From an uncultured Lachnospiraceae bacterium (GTDB lineage Bacteria > Bacillota > Clostridia > Lachnospirales > Lachnospiraceae), in contig CAKRJP010000011.1 of assembly GCA_934351835.1 (NCBI GenBank), forward strand, positions 29,579 through 93,578: DNA of 64,000 nt. Reading direction: 5' to 3'. Both the position numbers and the translations under genes were made by a program. The notes below the pieces were generated by a model that saw nothing but the letters and a program-made list of their open reading frames with translations, was not told where the DNA came from and made no database searches. This document shows, piece by piece, positions 18,079-27,990 of the stretch; the stretch's first letter is position 1; the number at the start of each line of letters is the position of its first letter.

Positions 18079-19998
18079 TTATTTTTCTAGTTTCAAAACA
18101 ACATCTGATGTTGTAATATTTCCCGGCTCTGCCTTAGCGACATTAGTAAATTCATCTGTATTTGTCAGGATCATCATGGTTGTTGCCGGATGTCCCGCAC
18201 TCTTAATCTCATTAAGATCTGCCTCGATCAGTACATCACCTTTTTTTACTTTATCGCCATCAGAAACTTTCTTTGTAAACCCTTTTCCTTCCATTTTTAC
18301 AGTATCGATACCGATGTGGATCAGAAGTTCAGCTCCGGCTTCTGTTGTAATTCCTACTGCATGGCCGGTGTCAAATATGCTTGATATCTCACCATCACAC
18401 GGTGCCACAAAGATTCCATCTTCCGGCTCTACAGCTACAGTTGTTCCAAGCATCTCAGAAGCAAATGACTCATCTGCCACATCTTTTGTCGGAAGAATCG
18501 TACCGTTTACAGTGCTGCACAGTTCTTCCGAATTCTTTGCTGCTTCATCATCGACAGAGTCCATACCGTTATCCATATTTTTTTCTGCATCTACATTTTC
18601 TGCAGTCTGCACTGCAGGTTCCACATCTTTATAGATTAAGAAAGAGATTACAAATGCTACACCCACTGCGATCACCATCTCAATCAAATACTGGAGCGGT
18701 TGATTCAAACAAAGCAGAATTCCAAAAATACCTGTCACTCCCGTTCCTTTTGCTCCAAGATGTACCAGCGATGCATATAATGCTCCGCATCCTCCACCGA
18801 TACATCCGGCAACGAATGGTTTGAAGAATCTTAAATTCACACCGAAAATTGCCGGCTCTGTAATTCCCATAAATGCACTGAGTGATGACGGAAGGGCCAG
18901 AGATTTAATCTTCTTATTTTTTGATTTCACTCCAACTGCCAGAGCCGCAGCTCCCTGTGCTACGTTTGCTGCGCTGGCAAGCGGAAGCCAGTAAGTCACA
19001 CCGTATTTAGCAAGCTGACCGATATCAATGGCTGTGTACATCTGATGGATACCCGTAACAACCGTTGGCGCATACAAAGTTCCCATCACCAGACTTCCAA
19101 GTCCAAGTGGCAGTGTCAACATCCACTGAATTGCACCAAGGACTGCATTTTCAGCCCATACAAAGACAGGTCCTACAATAGATAATGTCAGATAGCCAGT
19201 GACAAATACGCTGACCAGAGGTGTCACAAACAAATCTAAGACCTCCGGCACAATCTTATGTAATTTCTTCTCTAAGACAGATAAGATCCAGACTGCGATG
19301 ATAACCGGGATGACATGTCCCTGATATCCTACCATGTCAATGTGGAACAATCCGCCAAATACACTCTGTGTCTGCTGTACACCTTCTGTTGCTACGGTGT
19401 ATGCATTCTGCAGAGACGGGTGGATCATAATCATACCAATTACTGCACCCAGGTACTGGTTCGCACCAAAAGCTTTTGCTGCTGAAAATGCAATCAGGAT
19501 CTGTAAAAATGTATAAGCAATGTTACTGAACAGATTCGCAAATACATAAATTGAACCCTGTGTATTAATATGTAAAAATCCATTACTGTTCATAAAGTCC
19601 AGAGAATTCATGATTCCCATTAAGAATCCGCTGGCTACGATTGCCGGAATGATCGGTACAAAGATGTCTCCCAAAAGCTTGATTGCTCTCATAAACCAGT
19701 TCTGCTTCTCGGCTGCTGCTTTCTTCGCCTCATCCTTGGAACTTGCTGTAATACCCGCAATCTTTATAAATTCATCAAACACCTTATTTACCGTTCCTGT
19801 TCCCAGAATGATCTGGAGCTGTCCGGATGCCTCAAATACACCCTTTACTCCATCTACATTTTCCAGTTCTTCTTTCTTCACCTTACTGTTGTCTGCAATC
19901 ACAAGACGAAGTCTTGTTGCACAATGTGCTGCAGATGCTATGTTCTTACTTCCACCGACATCATTTAAAATAGCCTTCGCGGTCTTTTTGTAATCCAT
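18079..19998 (-). CDS. scrA: Sucrose-specific PTS EIIBCA
   Basis: I start this at ATG 19998, behind GGAAGGAGACAGAC, giving 639 residues; an upstream in-frame ATG lies inside the operator and lacks a ribosome site. Domain order is EIIB (phospho-Cys C26 in AAHCATRLR), EIIC with about ten membrane segments, and EIIA near the C-terminus (His in LLIHIGIDTVKMEG). It imports sucrose as sucrose-6-phosphate. The fused EIIA makes it independent of another IIA. It is co-transcribed with scrB from a promoter overlapped by a cre/LacI-type site. Confidence 0.94.
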   Translation of the reverse strand: MDYKKTAKAILNDVGGSKNIASAAHCATRLRLVIADNSKVKKEELENVDGVKGVFEASGQLQIILGTGTVNKVFDEFIKIAGITASSKDEAKKAAAEKQNWFMRAIKLLGDIFVPIIPAIVASGFLMGIMNSLDFMNSNGFLHINTQGSIYVFANLFSNIAYTFLQILIAFSAAKAFGANQYLGAVIGMIMIHPSLQNAYTVATEGVQQTQSVFGGLFHIDMVGYQGHVIPVIIAVWILSVLEKKLHKIVPEVLDLFVTPLVSVFVTGYLTLSIVGPVFVWAENAVLGAIQWMLTLPLGLGSLVMGTLYAPTVVTGIHQMYTAIDIGQLAKYGVTYWLPLASAANVAQGAAALAVGVKSKNKKIKSLALPSSLSAFMGITEPAIFGVNLRFFKPFVAGCIGGGCGALYASLVHLGAKGTGVTGIFGILLCLNQPLQYLIEMVIAVGVAFVISFLIYKDVEPAVQTAENVDAEKNMDNGMDSVDDEAAKNSEELCSTVNGTILPTKDVADESFASEMLGTTVAVEPEDGIFVAPCDGEISSIFDTGHAVGITTEAGAELLIHIGIDTVKMEGKGFTKKVSDGDKVKKGDVLIEADLNEIKSAGHPATTMMILTNTDEFTNVAKAEPGNITTSDVVLKLEK

Positions 19999-20031
19999 GT
20001 CTGTCTCCTTCCTTTCTTTTAGCCCATAATG

Positions 20032-20088
20032 TGTAATCGTTTTCACATTTCTTGATTTTATGATAAGAAAAAAAATGCCATTTGTAAA
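20032..20088 (-). promoter_or_regulatory. scrA promoter with cre/ScrR operator
   Basis: On the minus strand, TTTACA (20083-20088) and TATCAT (20060-20065) are separated by 17 bases. Just downstream, TGAAAACGATTACA (20032-20045) matches the cre consensus TGWAANCGNTNWCA at every position. A LacI-family repressor such as the adjacent ScrR, or CcpA, would block the promoter from here. An imperfect dyad, AAATGCCAT/ATGACATTT (about 20073-20097), overlaps the -35. Confidence 0.8.
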
Positions 20089-20178
20089 GATGACATTTTT
20101 ACTGATATTTCCTATTCATTTTTGTATAAATATACCAAAGACCGGATTTTCCGCCCCAGCCTGGTAAACGTTAAATTT

Positions 20179-21150
20179 TTATGGCTCCAGTCCCACCAGA
20201 CGACAACCCAGTTTCATCTCAATCGGCAGATTTTCACCCCGATCTATAGCATCCAGCAGAAGCTCCGCGCCTCTGATCCCACTGGTCATGTAACCAAAAT
20301 GTATGGTTGGTATCCCACCGGTCACTGCTTTTAACAGCTGATTATCACCAAATCCTGTAATACGGATCTTATCAGATTTTCCACAATCGTGTAATGCCCC
20401 TATTGCCCCTGCTGCAATCGTATCTGTAGCGCAAGATATGATATCGATATCACTTTTTTCATGTAAGAGTTTCATAGTTTCTTCATAACCTGATGCTGTA
20501 CTGAACTGTGCCGTACGTTTGTAATCTTCTTTTAATTCATATCCGGCACTCTTTAAGCCTGCACGGAATCCATCTTCCCTGGCAACTCCTACCGCTTTAT
20601 CCTCTCTCGTTACGCCAATATAAGCAATTTCCCCTTTACCGGCCTTTGCCACAGCATATCCCATCAACTTTCCGGCACCATAGTCATCATGATAGATACA
20701 ATTTGCGTACTTTGTATGCTGTCCGATCACCACCACCGGAACCTTAGACTCCTTAAAGAATCTCCTGTGTTCCGCTGTGATCATGGTTCCCACAAGAACA
20801 ATACCGTCCACCGGATAATTCTCAAACAAACGCATATATTCAATTTCTTTTGCCGGCGTATTGTCCGTTCCTGCCAGAAGCATCTGGTAATTCCTCTCAG
20901 ACAGAACTTTTTCAATCCCTGCAGTCACACGGCTGATGGATTCGGAATTAATCTTCGGAACAACCACCCCCACCAGAGATGCTTTCTTGGTACGAAGCAT
21001 CCTTGCCTGCGCCGATGGCTGATAGCCTGTCTCCTCTATCACCTTACGAATCTGTTCTTTCTTCTCTTCACTGATATAACCACCATTCAAATATCTGGAC
21101 ACTGCCGCGCTGGATACTCCCGCCAGCTTTGCAATTTCTTTAATCGTCAT
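20179..21150 (-). CDS. scrR: LacI-family sucrose operon regulator
   Basis: ATG 21150, behind GAAAGGACTAGATAAC, begins MTIKEIAKLAGVS, the normal LacI N-terminus; a TTG 18 bases upstream is less likely. It has 323 residues: a helix-turn-helix (1-22), a hinge helix region with YQPSAQARML, then a periplasmic-binding-protein-like effector domain (about 60-323). It is transcribed in the same direction as the sucrose genes and ends about 90 bases before their promoter. The AAACGTTAAA just after its stop could be another half operator. It probably responds to sucrose-6-phosphate or fructose. Confidence 0.9.
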   Translation of the reverse strand: MTIKEIAKLAGVSSAAVSRYLNGGYISEEKKEQIRKVIEETGYQPSAQARMLRTKKASLVGVVVPKINSESISRVTAGIEKVLSERNYQMLLAGTDNTPAKEIEYMRLFENYPVDGIVLVGTMITAEHRRFFKESKVPVVVIGQHTKYANCIYHDDYGAGKLMGYAVAKAGKGEIAYIGVTREDKAVGVAREDGFRAGLKSAGYELKEDYKRTAQFSTASGYEETMKLLHEKSDIDIISCATDTIAAGAIGALHDCGKSDKIRITGFGDNQLLKAVTGGIPTIHFGYMTSGIRGAELLLDAIDRGENLPIEMKLGCRLVGLEP

Positions 21151-21283
21151 GTTATCTAGTCCTTTCAAAAGAGACGAAGTTTAACTCCGCCCCAGTTCCT
21201 TTTCTATCGTCTCTATCGTCATTAATTCTTCTTTAGGAAATTATACCATCCGGCACTACAATTGTCAGTATATAATATAAAAT

Positions 21284-21341
21284 GAACAGCTATATGCAGA
21301 CCGTCCATTGTCGCCCATTGCAAATAGCTGTTCTCTTTTTT
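21284..21341. terminator. Hairpin terminator between ABC operon and scrR
   Basis: GAACAGCTAT (21284-21293) pairs perfectly with ATAGCTGTTC (21324-21333). On the plus strand it is followed by TCTTTTTT, and on the minus strand by an AT-rich, T-containing tail. It lies 40 bases beyond the stop of the ABC transporter operon, so it probably ends that operon. Confidence 0.65.
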
Positions 21342-21380
21342 ATTTATTACGTTTCTTTGTGAATATTATTATTGCTTATC

Positions 21381-23207
21381 CTAGGCCGTCTCCTCAAACT
21401 GTGAATTGTAGAGATCTGCATAGAATCCGCCTTTTGCCAACAGTTCATCATGATTTCCATGCTCCACGATATCTCCGTCTTTCATAACAAGGATCATATC
21501 GGCATTTCGGATTGTTGACAGACGATGTGCAATGATGAAACTTGTTCGTCCTTCCATCAACGTATCCATCGCTTTCTGGATCTGCACTTCTGTACGCGTA
21601 TCTACAGAACTTGTGGCCTCATCAAGGATCAGTATCTTCGGATCTGCAAGGATTGCCCTGGCAATCGTAAGAAGTTGTTTCTGTCCCTGAGATACATTGC
21701 TTGCCTCTTCGTTCAATTCCATATCATAACCACCCGGAAGTGTCTGTACAAAACGATGGACTCTGGCTGCTTTTGCTGCTGCCACAACATCCTCATGAGT
21801 CGCATCTAATTTACCATAACGAATATTGTCTTCAATACTTCCCTTAAATAACCAGGTGTCCTGAAGTACCATACCAAAAATCTGGCGGATATCTCCACGT
21901 TTAAAGTCCCGGATATCGTGTCCATCTACTTTAATGCTTCCACCATTTAACTCATAGAATCTCATCAGCAGTTTGACCATAGTCGTTTTACCTGCACCCG
22001 TCGGACCTACGATAGCTATCTTCTGGCCGGGTTCTACTTTGGCACTGAAATCATGAATGATCACATGGTCTGGATTGTAACCAAATTTTACATGGTCAAA
22101 TTCCACACGACTCTCTAAACTTTCCACCGGAACTACATTTTCCTGCGTCTGTATTTCTTCCTCTTCCTCCAGGAATTCGAAAACTCTCTCTGCTGCCGCT
22201 GCCGTTGACTGTAACATATTTGTCACCTGTGCCACCTGCTGGATCGGCTGCGTGAACTGTCTTACATACTGGATAAATGACTGGATATCTCCGACTTCAA
22301 TGGAGCCTTTGATTGTAAGGTATCCTCCGAAAATTACCACTGCCACATATCCCAGATTTCCTACAAAGGACATAATCGGCATCATAATTCCTGATAAAAA
22401 CTGAGATTTCCATGCAGACTGATACAACATATCATTGTCTCTGTCAAATGTCTCAATGACATCTTCTTCTTTGTTAAATGCTTTTACAATATTGAGTCCG
22501 CCGTAGATTTCTTCTACCTGTCCATTGACGTGTCCTAAGTATTCCTGCTGATTTTTAAAGTATTTCTGAGATCTCTTTACAATCAAAGAAATAAACAGCA
22601 TAGATACCGGAAGAATCAAAAGTGCGATAATGGTCATCAAAGGACTAATACTCAACATCATCACAAGCACACCAATGATCGTCGTCACCGAAGTAATAAG
22701 CTGTGTCGCGCTCTGGTTCAAACTCTGGCTTAATGTATCCACATCATTGGTGATACGTGATAAGATTTCACCATGAGTCATCTTATCAAAATAATTCATC
22801 GGCAGACGATCAATTTTCTCTGAGATTTCTTTACGCAGACGATAGGTCAGTTTCTGAGAAATCCCCGTCATAATATACCCCTGAATGAAGGAGAATAACG
22901 CGCTCGCAATATAGAGTGCCAGCAGTATTATCATAATATGACCGATCTTGGTGAAATCAATGCCGCTTCCTCCGGACACTTTACTGATCAGTCCATTGTA
23001 AATCTCAGTAGTCGCTTTTCCAAGCACCTTCGGTCCTACAATATTAAAAATTGTACTTCCTATTGCAAATATCACAACGAATACCAGTGCTATTTTATAC
23101 CGGCTTAAATATCCCATTAATTTTCTGATAGTTCCTTTAAAATCTTTGGCCTTTTCGCCCGATCCCATGCCACCTCGCATCGGTCCTCTTCTTCCCGGTC
23201 CCGGCAT
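21381..23207 (-). CDS. ABC exporter half-transporter, second subunit
   Basis: I start this at ATG 23207 (MPGPGRRG), behind AAGGAGGTGGAATAAG and one base after the previous stop. The 608-residue half-transporter has six membrane segments (about 40-330) and an ATPase with Walker A GPTGAGKT, signature NVSQGQKQ (diverged from LSGGQ), Walker B ILILDEATSSVD and an H-loop in IIAHRLSTI. With its neighbour it forms a heterodimeric exporter of the BmrCD/YheHI type. Substrate is unknown; drugs or peptides are usual. MarR control supports a detoxification role. Confidence 0.93.
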   Translation of the reverse strand: MPGPGRRGPMRGGMGSGEKAKDFKGTIRKLMGYLSRYKIALVFVVIFAIGSTIFNIVGPKVLGKATTEIYNGLISKVSGGSGIDFTKIGHIMIILLALYIASALFSFIQGYIMTGISQKLTYRLRKEISEKIDRLPMNYFDKMTHGEILSRITNDVDTLSQSLNQSATQLITSVTTIIGVLVMMLSISPLMTIIALLILPVSMLFISLIVKRSQKYFKNQQEYLGHVNGQVEEIYGGLNIVKAFNKEEDVIETFDRDNDMLYQSAWKSQFLSGIMMPIMSFVGNLGYVAVVIFGGYLTIKGSIEVGDIQSFIQYVRQFTQPIQQVAQVTNMLQSTAAAAERVFEFLEEEEEIQTQENVVPVESLESRVEFDHVKFGYNPDHVIIHDFSAKVEPGQKIAIVGPTGAGKTTMVKLLMRFYELNGGSIKVDGHDIRDFKRGDIRQIFGMVLQDTWLFKGSIEDNIRYGKLDATHEDVVAAAKAARVHRFVQTLPGGYDMELNEEASNVSQGQKQLLTIARAILADPKILILDEATSSVDTRTEVQIQKAMDTLMEGRTSFIIAHRLSTIRNADMILVMKDGDIVEHGNHDELLAKGGFYADLYNSQFEETA

Positions 23208-23208
23208 C

Positions 23209-25524
23209 TTATTCCACCTCCTTAAGTGCATCTTTCAGTTCTTTCTCAGACAACTGAGAAGATGCGATCTGATAATATGCATCGCAGTTTCGTAACAGTT
23301 CTTCGTGTGTTCCACGTCCTACGATCTTGCCGTCTTCCAATACCAGGATCTGTTCTGCGTGGAGAATCGTACTGATCCTCTGTGCAACAATGATCACCGT
23401 ACTGTTACTGGTCTTTGCTTTTAATGCACTTCTGAGCGTTACATCCGTCTTGTAATCCAGTGCCGAGAAACTGTCATCAAATATATATATATCTGGATGT
23501 TTTGCAATGGCTCTTGCAATCGACAGACGTTGTTTCTGTCCGCCGGATACGTTGGCTCCACCCTGTGAAATCGGGCTCTTGTATTTTTCCGGTTTCTCGT
23601 CAATGAATTCTGTTGCCTGTGCGATCTGTGCAGCTTCTATCATTTCTGCCTCGCTGCCATCTGAATTTCCATATAAAATATTCGAAGCAATATCTCCGGA
23701 AAATAAGATTCCTTTCTGTGGAACATATCCCAATTTTGCACGAAGGTCATGCTGTGTGATCTCACGGATATCCATTCCGTCAATCTCAATCTTACCATCG
23801 GTTACATCGTAAAATCTCGGAATCAGATTTACCAATGTAGACTTACCACATCCGGTACTTCCGATGATCGCGGTAGTCTGTCCCGGTTTTGCCGTAAAAG
23901 TGATATCATCCAGTACATTTTCTTCGGCACCTGGATAACGGAAGGATACATGATCAAATCTCACCTCACCATGTCCACCCTCCGGAAGTTTCTTGCATTC
24001 TTTCGCATCGTGGATCAGAGTCTCACTCTTTAATACTTCATCCACACGTTCTGCAGAAACAGCTGCTCTCGGGAGCATAATGGAAATCATACATAACATT
24101 AAGAATGCCATAATGATCTGCATTGCATACTGGATAAATGCCATCATATCTCCTACCTGCATGACTCCGTCGTTGACGCTGTGGCTTCCTACCCATACGA
24201 TCAGAAGTGTCAGTGTATTCATGATCAGCATCATCGCCGGCATCATAAATGTCATGGCACGGTTTACAAACAGATTTGTCTTTGTCAGATCTTTATTTGC
24301 CTGATCAAAACGTTTCTCTTCATATTCTTCTGTACTGAATGCACGGATAACCGGAAGTCCCGTTAAAATCTCACGGCTGACTAAGTTTAATCGGTCAACC
24401 TGTTTCTGCACAATCTTAAACTTCGGTATAACCACGGTAAACAGGATAATGATTAATAATAAAATTGCCCCAACACCTACACCCAATACCCATGACATAT
24501 CTGCATTAGTGTGGAAAACTTTCCACAGACCACCCACTGCCATAACTGGTGCGTAAAGTACCATTCGAAGCAACATAACAACCAGAAGCTGTACCTGCTG
24601 GATATCATTAGTACTTCTGGTGATCAGAGATGCTGTTGAAAAATGATCAAACTCTGCGTTGGAGAATCCGACAACCTTGTGGAATACATCTCTTCGAAGT
24701 CCACGACCGATCGCCGCTCCGACTCTGGAGGCCATCAGACCTACCAGAATGCTTGCAAACATTCCCAGTGCAGCCAATGCCAGCATCTTTCCACCTGTCT
24801 TTAAAATGTACTGATAACATCTGGCATCCGTATCTACACCTATCTTCTCATAAAAGGTCTTCACTGCAGAAGATGCTGCCTGCTCCATAATAGAATCTGG
24901 CATGTCATCTAATTTATCTTCAATCTGCTCTAATGCTTTGTCTCTTGCAGTGTCATCCATGGCACCAAAGATATCATAAATCGTCATATCATCCACGGCA
25001 GCAATCTGTTTGTCGATTTGCTCCTGCATCTGGCTCTCAACCGGCTCCATCGCCTGGGCTTTCATCTGAGACTGCATCTGCTCCTTCATCTGACTCTTCA
25101 TCTGATCTTCCATCTTCATGGTGGTGTCACTTCCTGAGTCAAATCCAGATACCAGCATCATTGGTTTTTCCAAGCTCTCTGCCAGTTGTTCCATCTGGTC
25201 ATCATCTTTTTTCACGGATGATTTTAACTGCATTACAATTCCATCATAATCATAGTCACCGGATTTCTTCGATGCTTCCTCATAAGCATCCTTCACCAGT
25301 TTCTGGTCATCCGATGACATAAATAACAACAAATGCTCGTAATCTTCTTTGCCGATCACATCCGGCACCTTTTCATCAATACCGCTCAACTGTATTCCCA
25401 CATTTACAATGTCGGAAGTATAAGTCGGCAGTGACAGATCACAGTATGCCTGCACGATCAGCACACAGAAAATTACAACAATCCAGCCAATATAGGCTTT
25501 CATAAATCCAAATAATTTTCTCAT
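23209..25524 (-). CDS. ABC exporter half-transporter with large external insert
   Basis: The 771-residue half-transporter has the first membrane helix at about 10-32, then an insert of about 200 residues before the second helix. The insert is rich in Met, Gln and Lys (repeated QMKEQMQSQMKAQ pattern) and probably forms a coiled coil outside the cell. The ATPase has Walker A GSTGCGKST, signature NVSGGQKQR and Walker B IYIFDDSFSALD, where Asp replaces the usual catalytic Glu, the degenerate site typical of heterodimeric exporters. It overlaps no gene but sits 24 bases after the MarR stop. Confidence 0.93.
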   Translation of the reverse strand: MRKLFGFMKAYIGWIVVIFCVLIVQAYCDLSLPTYTSDIVNVGIQLSGIDEKVPDVIGKEDYEHLLLFMSSDDQKLVKDAYEEASKKSGDYDYDGIVMQLKSSVKKDDDQMEQLAESLEKPMMLVSGFDSGSDTTMKMEDQMKSQMKEQMQSQMKAQAMEPVESQMQEQIDKQIAAVDDMTIYDIFGAMDDTARDKALEQIEDKLDDMPDSIMEQAASSAVKTFYEKIGVDTDARCYQYILKTGGKMLALAALGMFASILVGLMASRVGAAIGRGLRRDVFHKVVGFSNAEFDHFSTASLITRSTNDIQQVQLLVVMLLRMVLYAPVMAVGGLWKVFHTNADMSWVLGVGVGAILLLIIILFTVVIPKFKIVQKQVDRLNLVSREILTGLPVIRAFSTEEYEEKRFDQANKDLTKTNLFVNRAMTFMMPAMMLIMNTLTLLIVWVGSHSVNDGVMQVGDMMAFIQYAMQIIMAFLMLCMISIMLPRAAVSAERVDEVLKSETLIHDAKECKKLPEGGHGEVRFDHVSFRYPGAEENVLDDITFTAKPGQTTAIIGSTGCGKSTLVNLIPRFYDVTDGKIEIDGMDIREITQHDLRAKLGYVPQKGILFSGDIASNILYGNSDGSEAEMIEAAQIAQATEFIDEKPEKYKSPISQGGANVSGGQKQRLSIARAIAKHPDIYIFDDSFSALDYKTDVTLRSALKAKTSNSTVIIVAQRISTILHAEQILVLEDGKIVGRGTHEELLRNCDAYYQIASSQLSEKELKDALKEVE

Positions 25525-25548
25525 GTTTAGTAATTCCTTTCCAGTCTT

Positions 25549-26064
25549 TTATTCAAACGAAGATGGTGGTGGCGGCATCTTATTCGGCCACGTCTTCTTC
25601 ATAACTTCACATACATCCATTCCTTCAAATTCTTTCAGATCCATTAGATTATCACGCATCTGAACCAACAGTCTTCGAAACAATAATCGTTCCTCCGTGG
25701 AAATCCCCCGATACAGCCGATCTTCCGACAACACCAGATTCTGTTTCAACTTCTCCAGACACTCTCGTCCGGAATCTGTAAGAAAAATGTGCATCCGCCT
25801 CTGATCTTTGTCATCTGCTACTTTCTGTACATATCCCATATGCTCCAGTTTCTGGATTGCCACAGTCATCGAAGGTGGGGTAATTCCCATTTTAGACGCC
25901 AACTGTCTTCCCGTCAGTCCATCCTTCTTCGACAATATAAACATAATCCCTATCTGTCCCGGTTTTAAACCCATTCTGGATAAGTATTTTTCCGCATGGT
26001 ATCTGGACAAATTCAATAATTGATGAAACATCATGATATCTTCCATATGTCCGTTTTTTTCCAA
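25549..26064 (-). CDS. MarR-family regulator of the ABC exporter
   Basis: The 171-residue winged-helix protein has LTGRQLASKMGITPPSM as the recognition helix region and DDKDQRRMHIFLTDSG as the wing, both typical of MarR. The start is a TTG with AGGAGGTGAATAGGAG in front; an ATG 18 bases inside lacks a ribosome site. The C-terminus ends PPPPSSFE, a short proline tail. It is the first gene of a MarR-ABC-ABC operon, with a 14-bp perfect palindrome just after the -10, so autorepression is likely. Confidence 0.92.
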   Translation of the reverse strand: MEKNGHMEDIMMFHQLLNLSRYHAEKYLSRMGLKPGQIGIMFILSKKDGLTGRQLASKMGITPPSMTVAIQKLEHMGYVQKVADDKDQRRMHIFLTDSGRECLEKLKQNLVLSEDRLYRGISTEERLLFRRLLVQMRDNLMDLKEFEGMDVCEVMKKTWPNKMPPPPSSFE

Positions 26065-26114
26065 CTCCTATTCACCTCCTGAACACTATCGAATCCCAAA
26101 ACGACACTCAATTA

Positions 26115-26161
26115 GTTAGATATCTAACGGTTATCTTAGTTATTTTGCTTGATTTTGTCAA
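26115..26161 (-). promoter_or_regulatory. MarR operon promoter with palindromic operator
   Basis: On the minus strand, TTGACA (26156-26161) and TAAGAT (26133-26138) are 17 bases apart. GTTAGATATCTAAC, a perfect 14-bp palindrome at 26115-26128, begins four bases after the -10 and would cover the transcription start. This is a typical MarR autoregulatory arrangement. Confidence 0.8.
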
Positions 26162-26329
26162 TGTAATTTATATATTTTTTATATTTTTTTGGCTATATTG
26201 GCTAAATATAATTAATCAATCTAATTGTATGTGATCACCAGGATTCATAGCAAGCTCAGACTTTGGCTCATTATCTAACAAAATAAGAGCCAGATTATCC
26301 ATCTGACCCTCTCTTGTTCCTATATTACT

Positions 26330-27520
26330 TTAATAACATTTTTTACAAGCTTCCATCCCCATAGACACTGCCTGCTCTTTTGTCACCTGTTTGGCATTAT
26401 CCGGATTCATCCGTCCACAGTTATTAATCCGATGATATTTCGATCCGGTCGCCGAAATCCATACCATATCATTTGTATTATCCTGACTCTGAGATGAAGC
26501 AGCCGCAGCAGATACCGCCTGCGATTCCTGCATCTGAGATGACTGTGAGGAATTCTGAGAAGTTTCCATCTGCTTTGATTTGGCAGAACCGGACACTTTC
26601 GTTCCGCTGTCATTCTCATCTCCCGGAGTATAGTCATTACATGGATCCTCACTCCACTTCAAAGTATTTCCATCACTTACAACGGTGATCGTTCCCTGCT
26701 TATCCGTCCGGTACACCTTGATTTCCATGCTTTCCAGTTTATCCATGGTATCTTTATCCGGATGTCCGTATTTATTATTCACACCGCAACTTATGACTGC
26801 ATATTCCGGTACGGTCTTCTGCAAAAAGTCCCAGGAGGTCGCCGTTGCTGAACCATGATGTCCCGGAACGAGCACATCACATTCCAGATCTATTCCGGTG
26901 TTACACATAGCACTCTCACTGGCGTGTTCCGCATCCCCTGTAAATACAAAACTGTTATCACCATTTTCCAGCTTGATCGCTACGGAATTATTATTGCTGC
27001 CCTTTTTGTCAATCGTGGAAGGTGCAAGTATCGTAAATTTTCCGCTTCCGAAAGTAAACGTCTCTCCAACAGCCGGATGCTCCATCTTAAGGTCATCCGC
27101 CTTTACTGCTTTAATAAAAGATTTATATAGCTTACTGTCATGTTCATAATCACTGGAAATTACATGCTTAACGTCGAAAGCTTTCAGGCATCCGATCAGT
27201 CCCGCCATGTGATCAGCATCATAATGACTGCTGATCAGATAATCTATGCTCTTTACATTCTGCTTCTTCAGATAAGATACCACAAAACTGGACGTCTTAC
27301 GGTCTCCACCGTCATAAATCATGGTCTTGCCTTCCGACTGCACCAGTATCGAAAGTCCCTGACCGACATCCAGAAAATGTACTGTCATCTCGCCATTTTG
27401 AGTCACCATAGTATCTGCCGCTGAAACCGTCTGCATTTCCTGCATGCCAGCTGTTCCTGACAAAAACATACTAATTATTAATAAAAGGCTGAGCCAGCAT
27501 CTTATTATTCTTTTCTTCAT
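26330..27520 (-). CDS. Secreted ComEC-like metallo-beta-lactamase-fold hydrolase
   Basis: The 396-residue protein has a signal peptide (about 1-34). The metallo-beta-lactamase domain follows, with HFLDVGQGLSILVQ and the metal motif SSHYDADHMAGL, and later VPGHHGSATATS, as in the C-terminal domain of ComEC. After a Ser/Gln-rich linker (about 295-350) comes a short C-terminal module, YHRINNCGRMN...ACKKCY, with three Cys and a His that may bind metal. It has no ComEC channel domain, so it is a stand-alone extracellular hydrolase. Related secreted proteins may degrade nucleic acid; its exact substrate is unknown. Confidence 0.88.
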   Translation of the reverse strand: MKKRIIRCWLSLLLIISMFLSGTAGMQEMQTVSAADTMVTQNGEMTVHFLDVGQGLSILVQSEGKTMIYDGGDRKTSSFVVSYLKKQNVKSIDYLISSHYDADHMAGLIGCLKAFDVKHVISSDYEHDSKLYKSFIKAVKADDLKMEHPAVGETFTFGSGKFTILAPSTIDKKGSNNNSVAIKLENGDNSFVFTGDAEHASESAMCNTGIDLECDVLVPGHHGSATATSWDFLQKTVPEYAVISCGVNNKYGHPDKDTMDKLESMEIKVYRTDKQGTITVVSDGNTLKWSEDPCNDYTPGDENDSGTKVSGSAKSKQMETSQNSSQSSQMQESQAVSAAAASSQSQDNTNDMVWISATGSKYHRINNCGRMNPDNAKQVTKEQAVSMGMEACKKCY

Positions 27521-27542
27521 TTGTTCCTACAACCTGTCCTTC

Positions 27543-27989
27543 TTACAACTTATCCGAATCCAGTACAATCGTAAACGGTCCATCATTCACCAGACTTACT
27601 TTCATGTCCGCTCCGAAACTTCCTTTTTCCACAACCGGCACAGATTCTTTACATTTTGCAATGATGTACTCATACATCTCATTTGCCATGTCCGGCGCGC
27701 CCGCCTCAATAAAACTCGGACGATTCCCTTTTTTACAATTTGCATACAATGTAAACTGCGAGATCAGCAAAAGTTCTCCACCGACCGCATCTAATGAAAG
27801 ATTGGTCTTTCCATTTTCATCCTCAAAAATCCTAAGACCGATCATCTTTTTTATCATCTTATCTGCTATTTCTTTTGTATCACTGTCACTGACTCCGATC
27901 AGTACCATGAATCCTTTTCCGATCTGACCGATCACTTCCCCATCTACTTCTACTTTGCTTTCTATTACTCTTTGAATTACAAATCTCAT
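27543..27989 (-). CDS. dtd: D-aminoacyl-tRNA deacylase
   Basis: The 148-residue protein matches Dtd in length and motifs: MRFVIQRV at the start, LLISQFTLYANCKKGNRPSF (catalytic Ser-Gln-Phe-Thr region) and the C-terminal LVNDGPFTIVLDS with the Gly/Asn-Pro-like loop. It removes D-amino acids (and glycine) from mischarged tRNA. It is 22 bases upstream of the ComEC-like gene and one base after the EamA gene. Confidence 0.97.
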   Translation of the reverse strand: MRFVIQRVIESKVEVDGEVIGQIGKGFMVLIGVSDSDTKEIADKMIKKMIGLRIFEDENGKTNLSLDAVGGELLLISQFTLYANCKKGNRPSFIEAGAPDMANEMYEYIIAKCKESVPVVEKGSFGADMKVSLVNDGPFTIVLDSDKL

Positions 27990-27990
27990 A

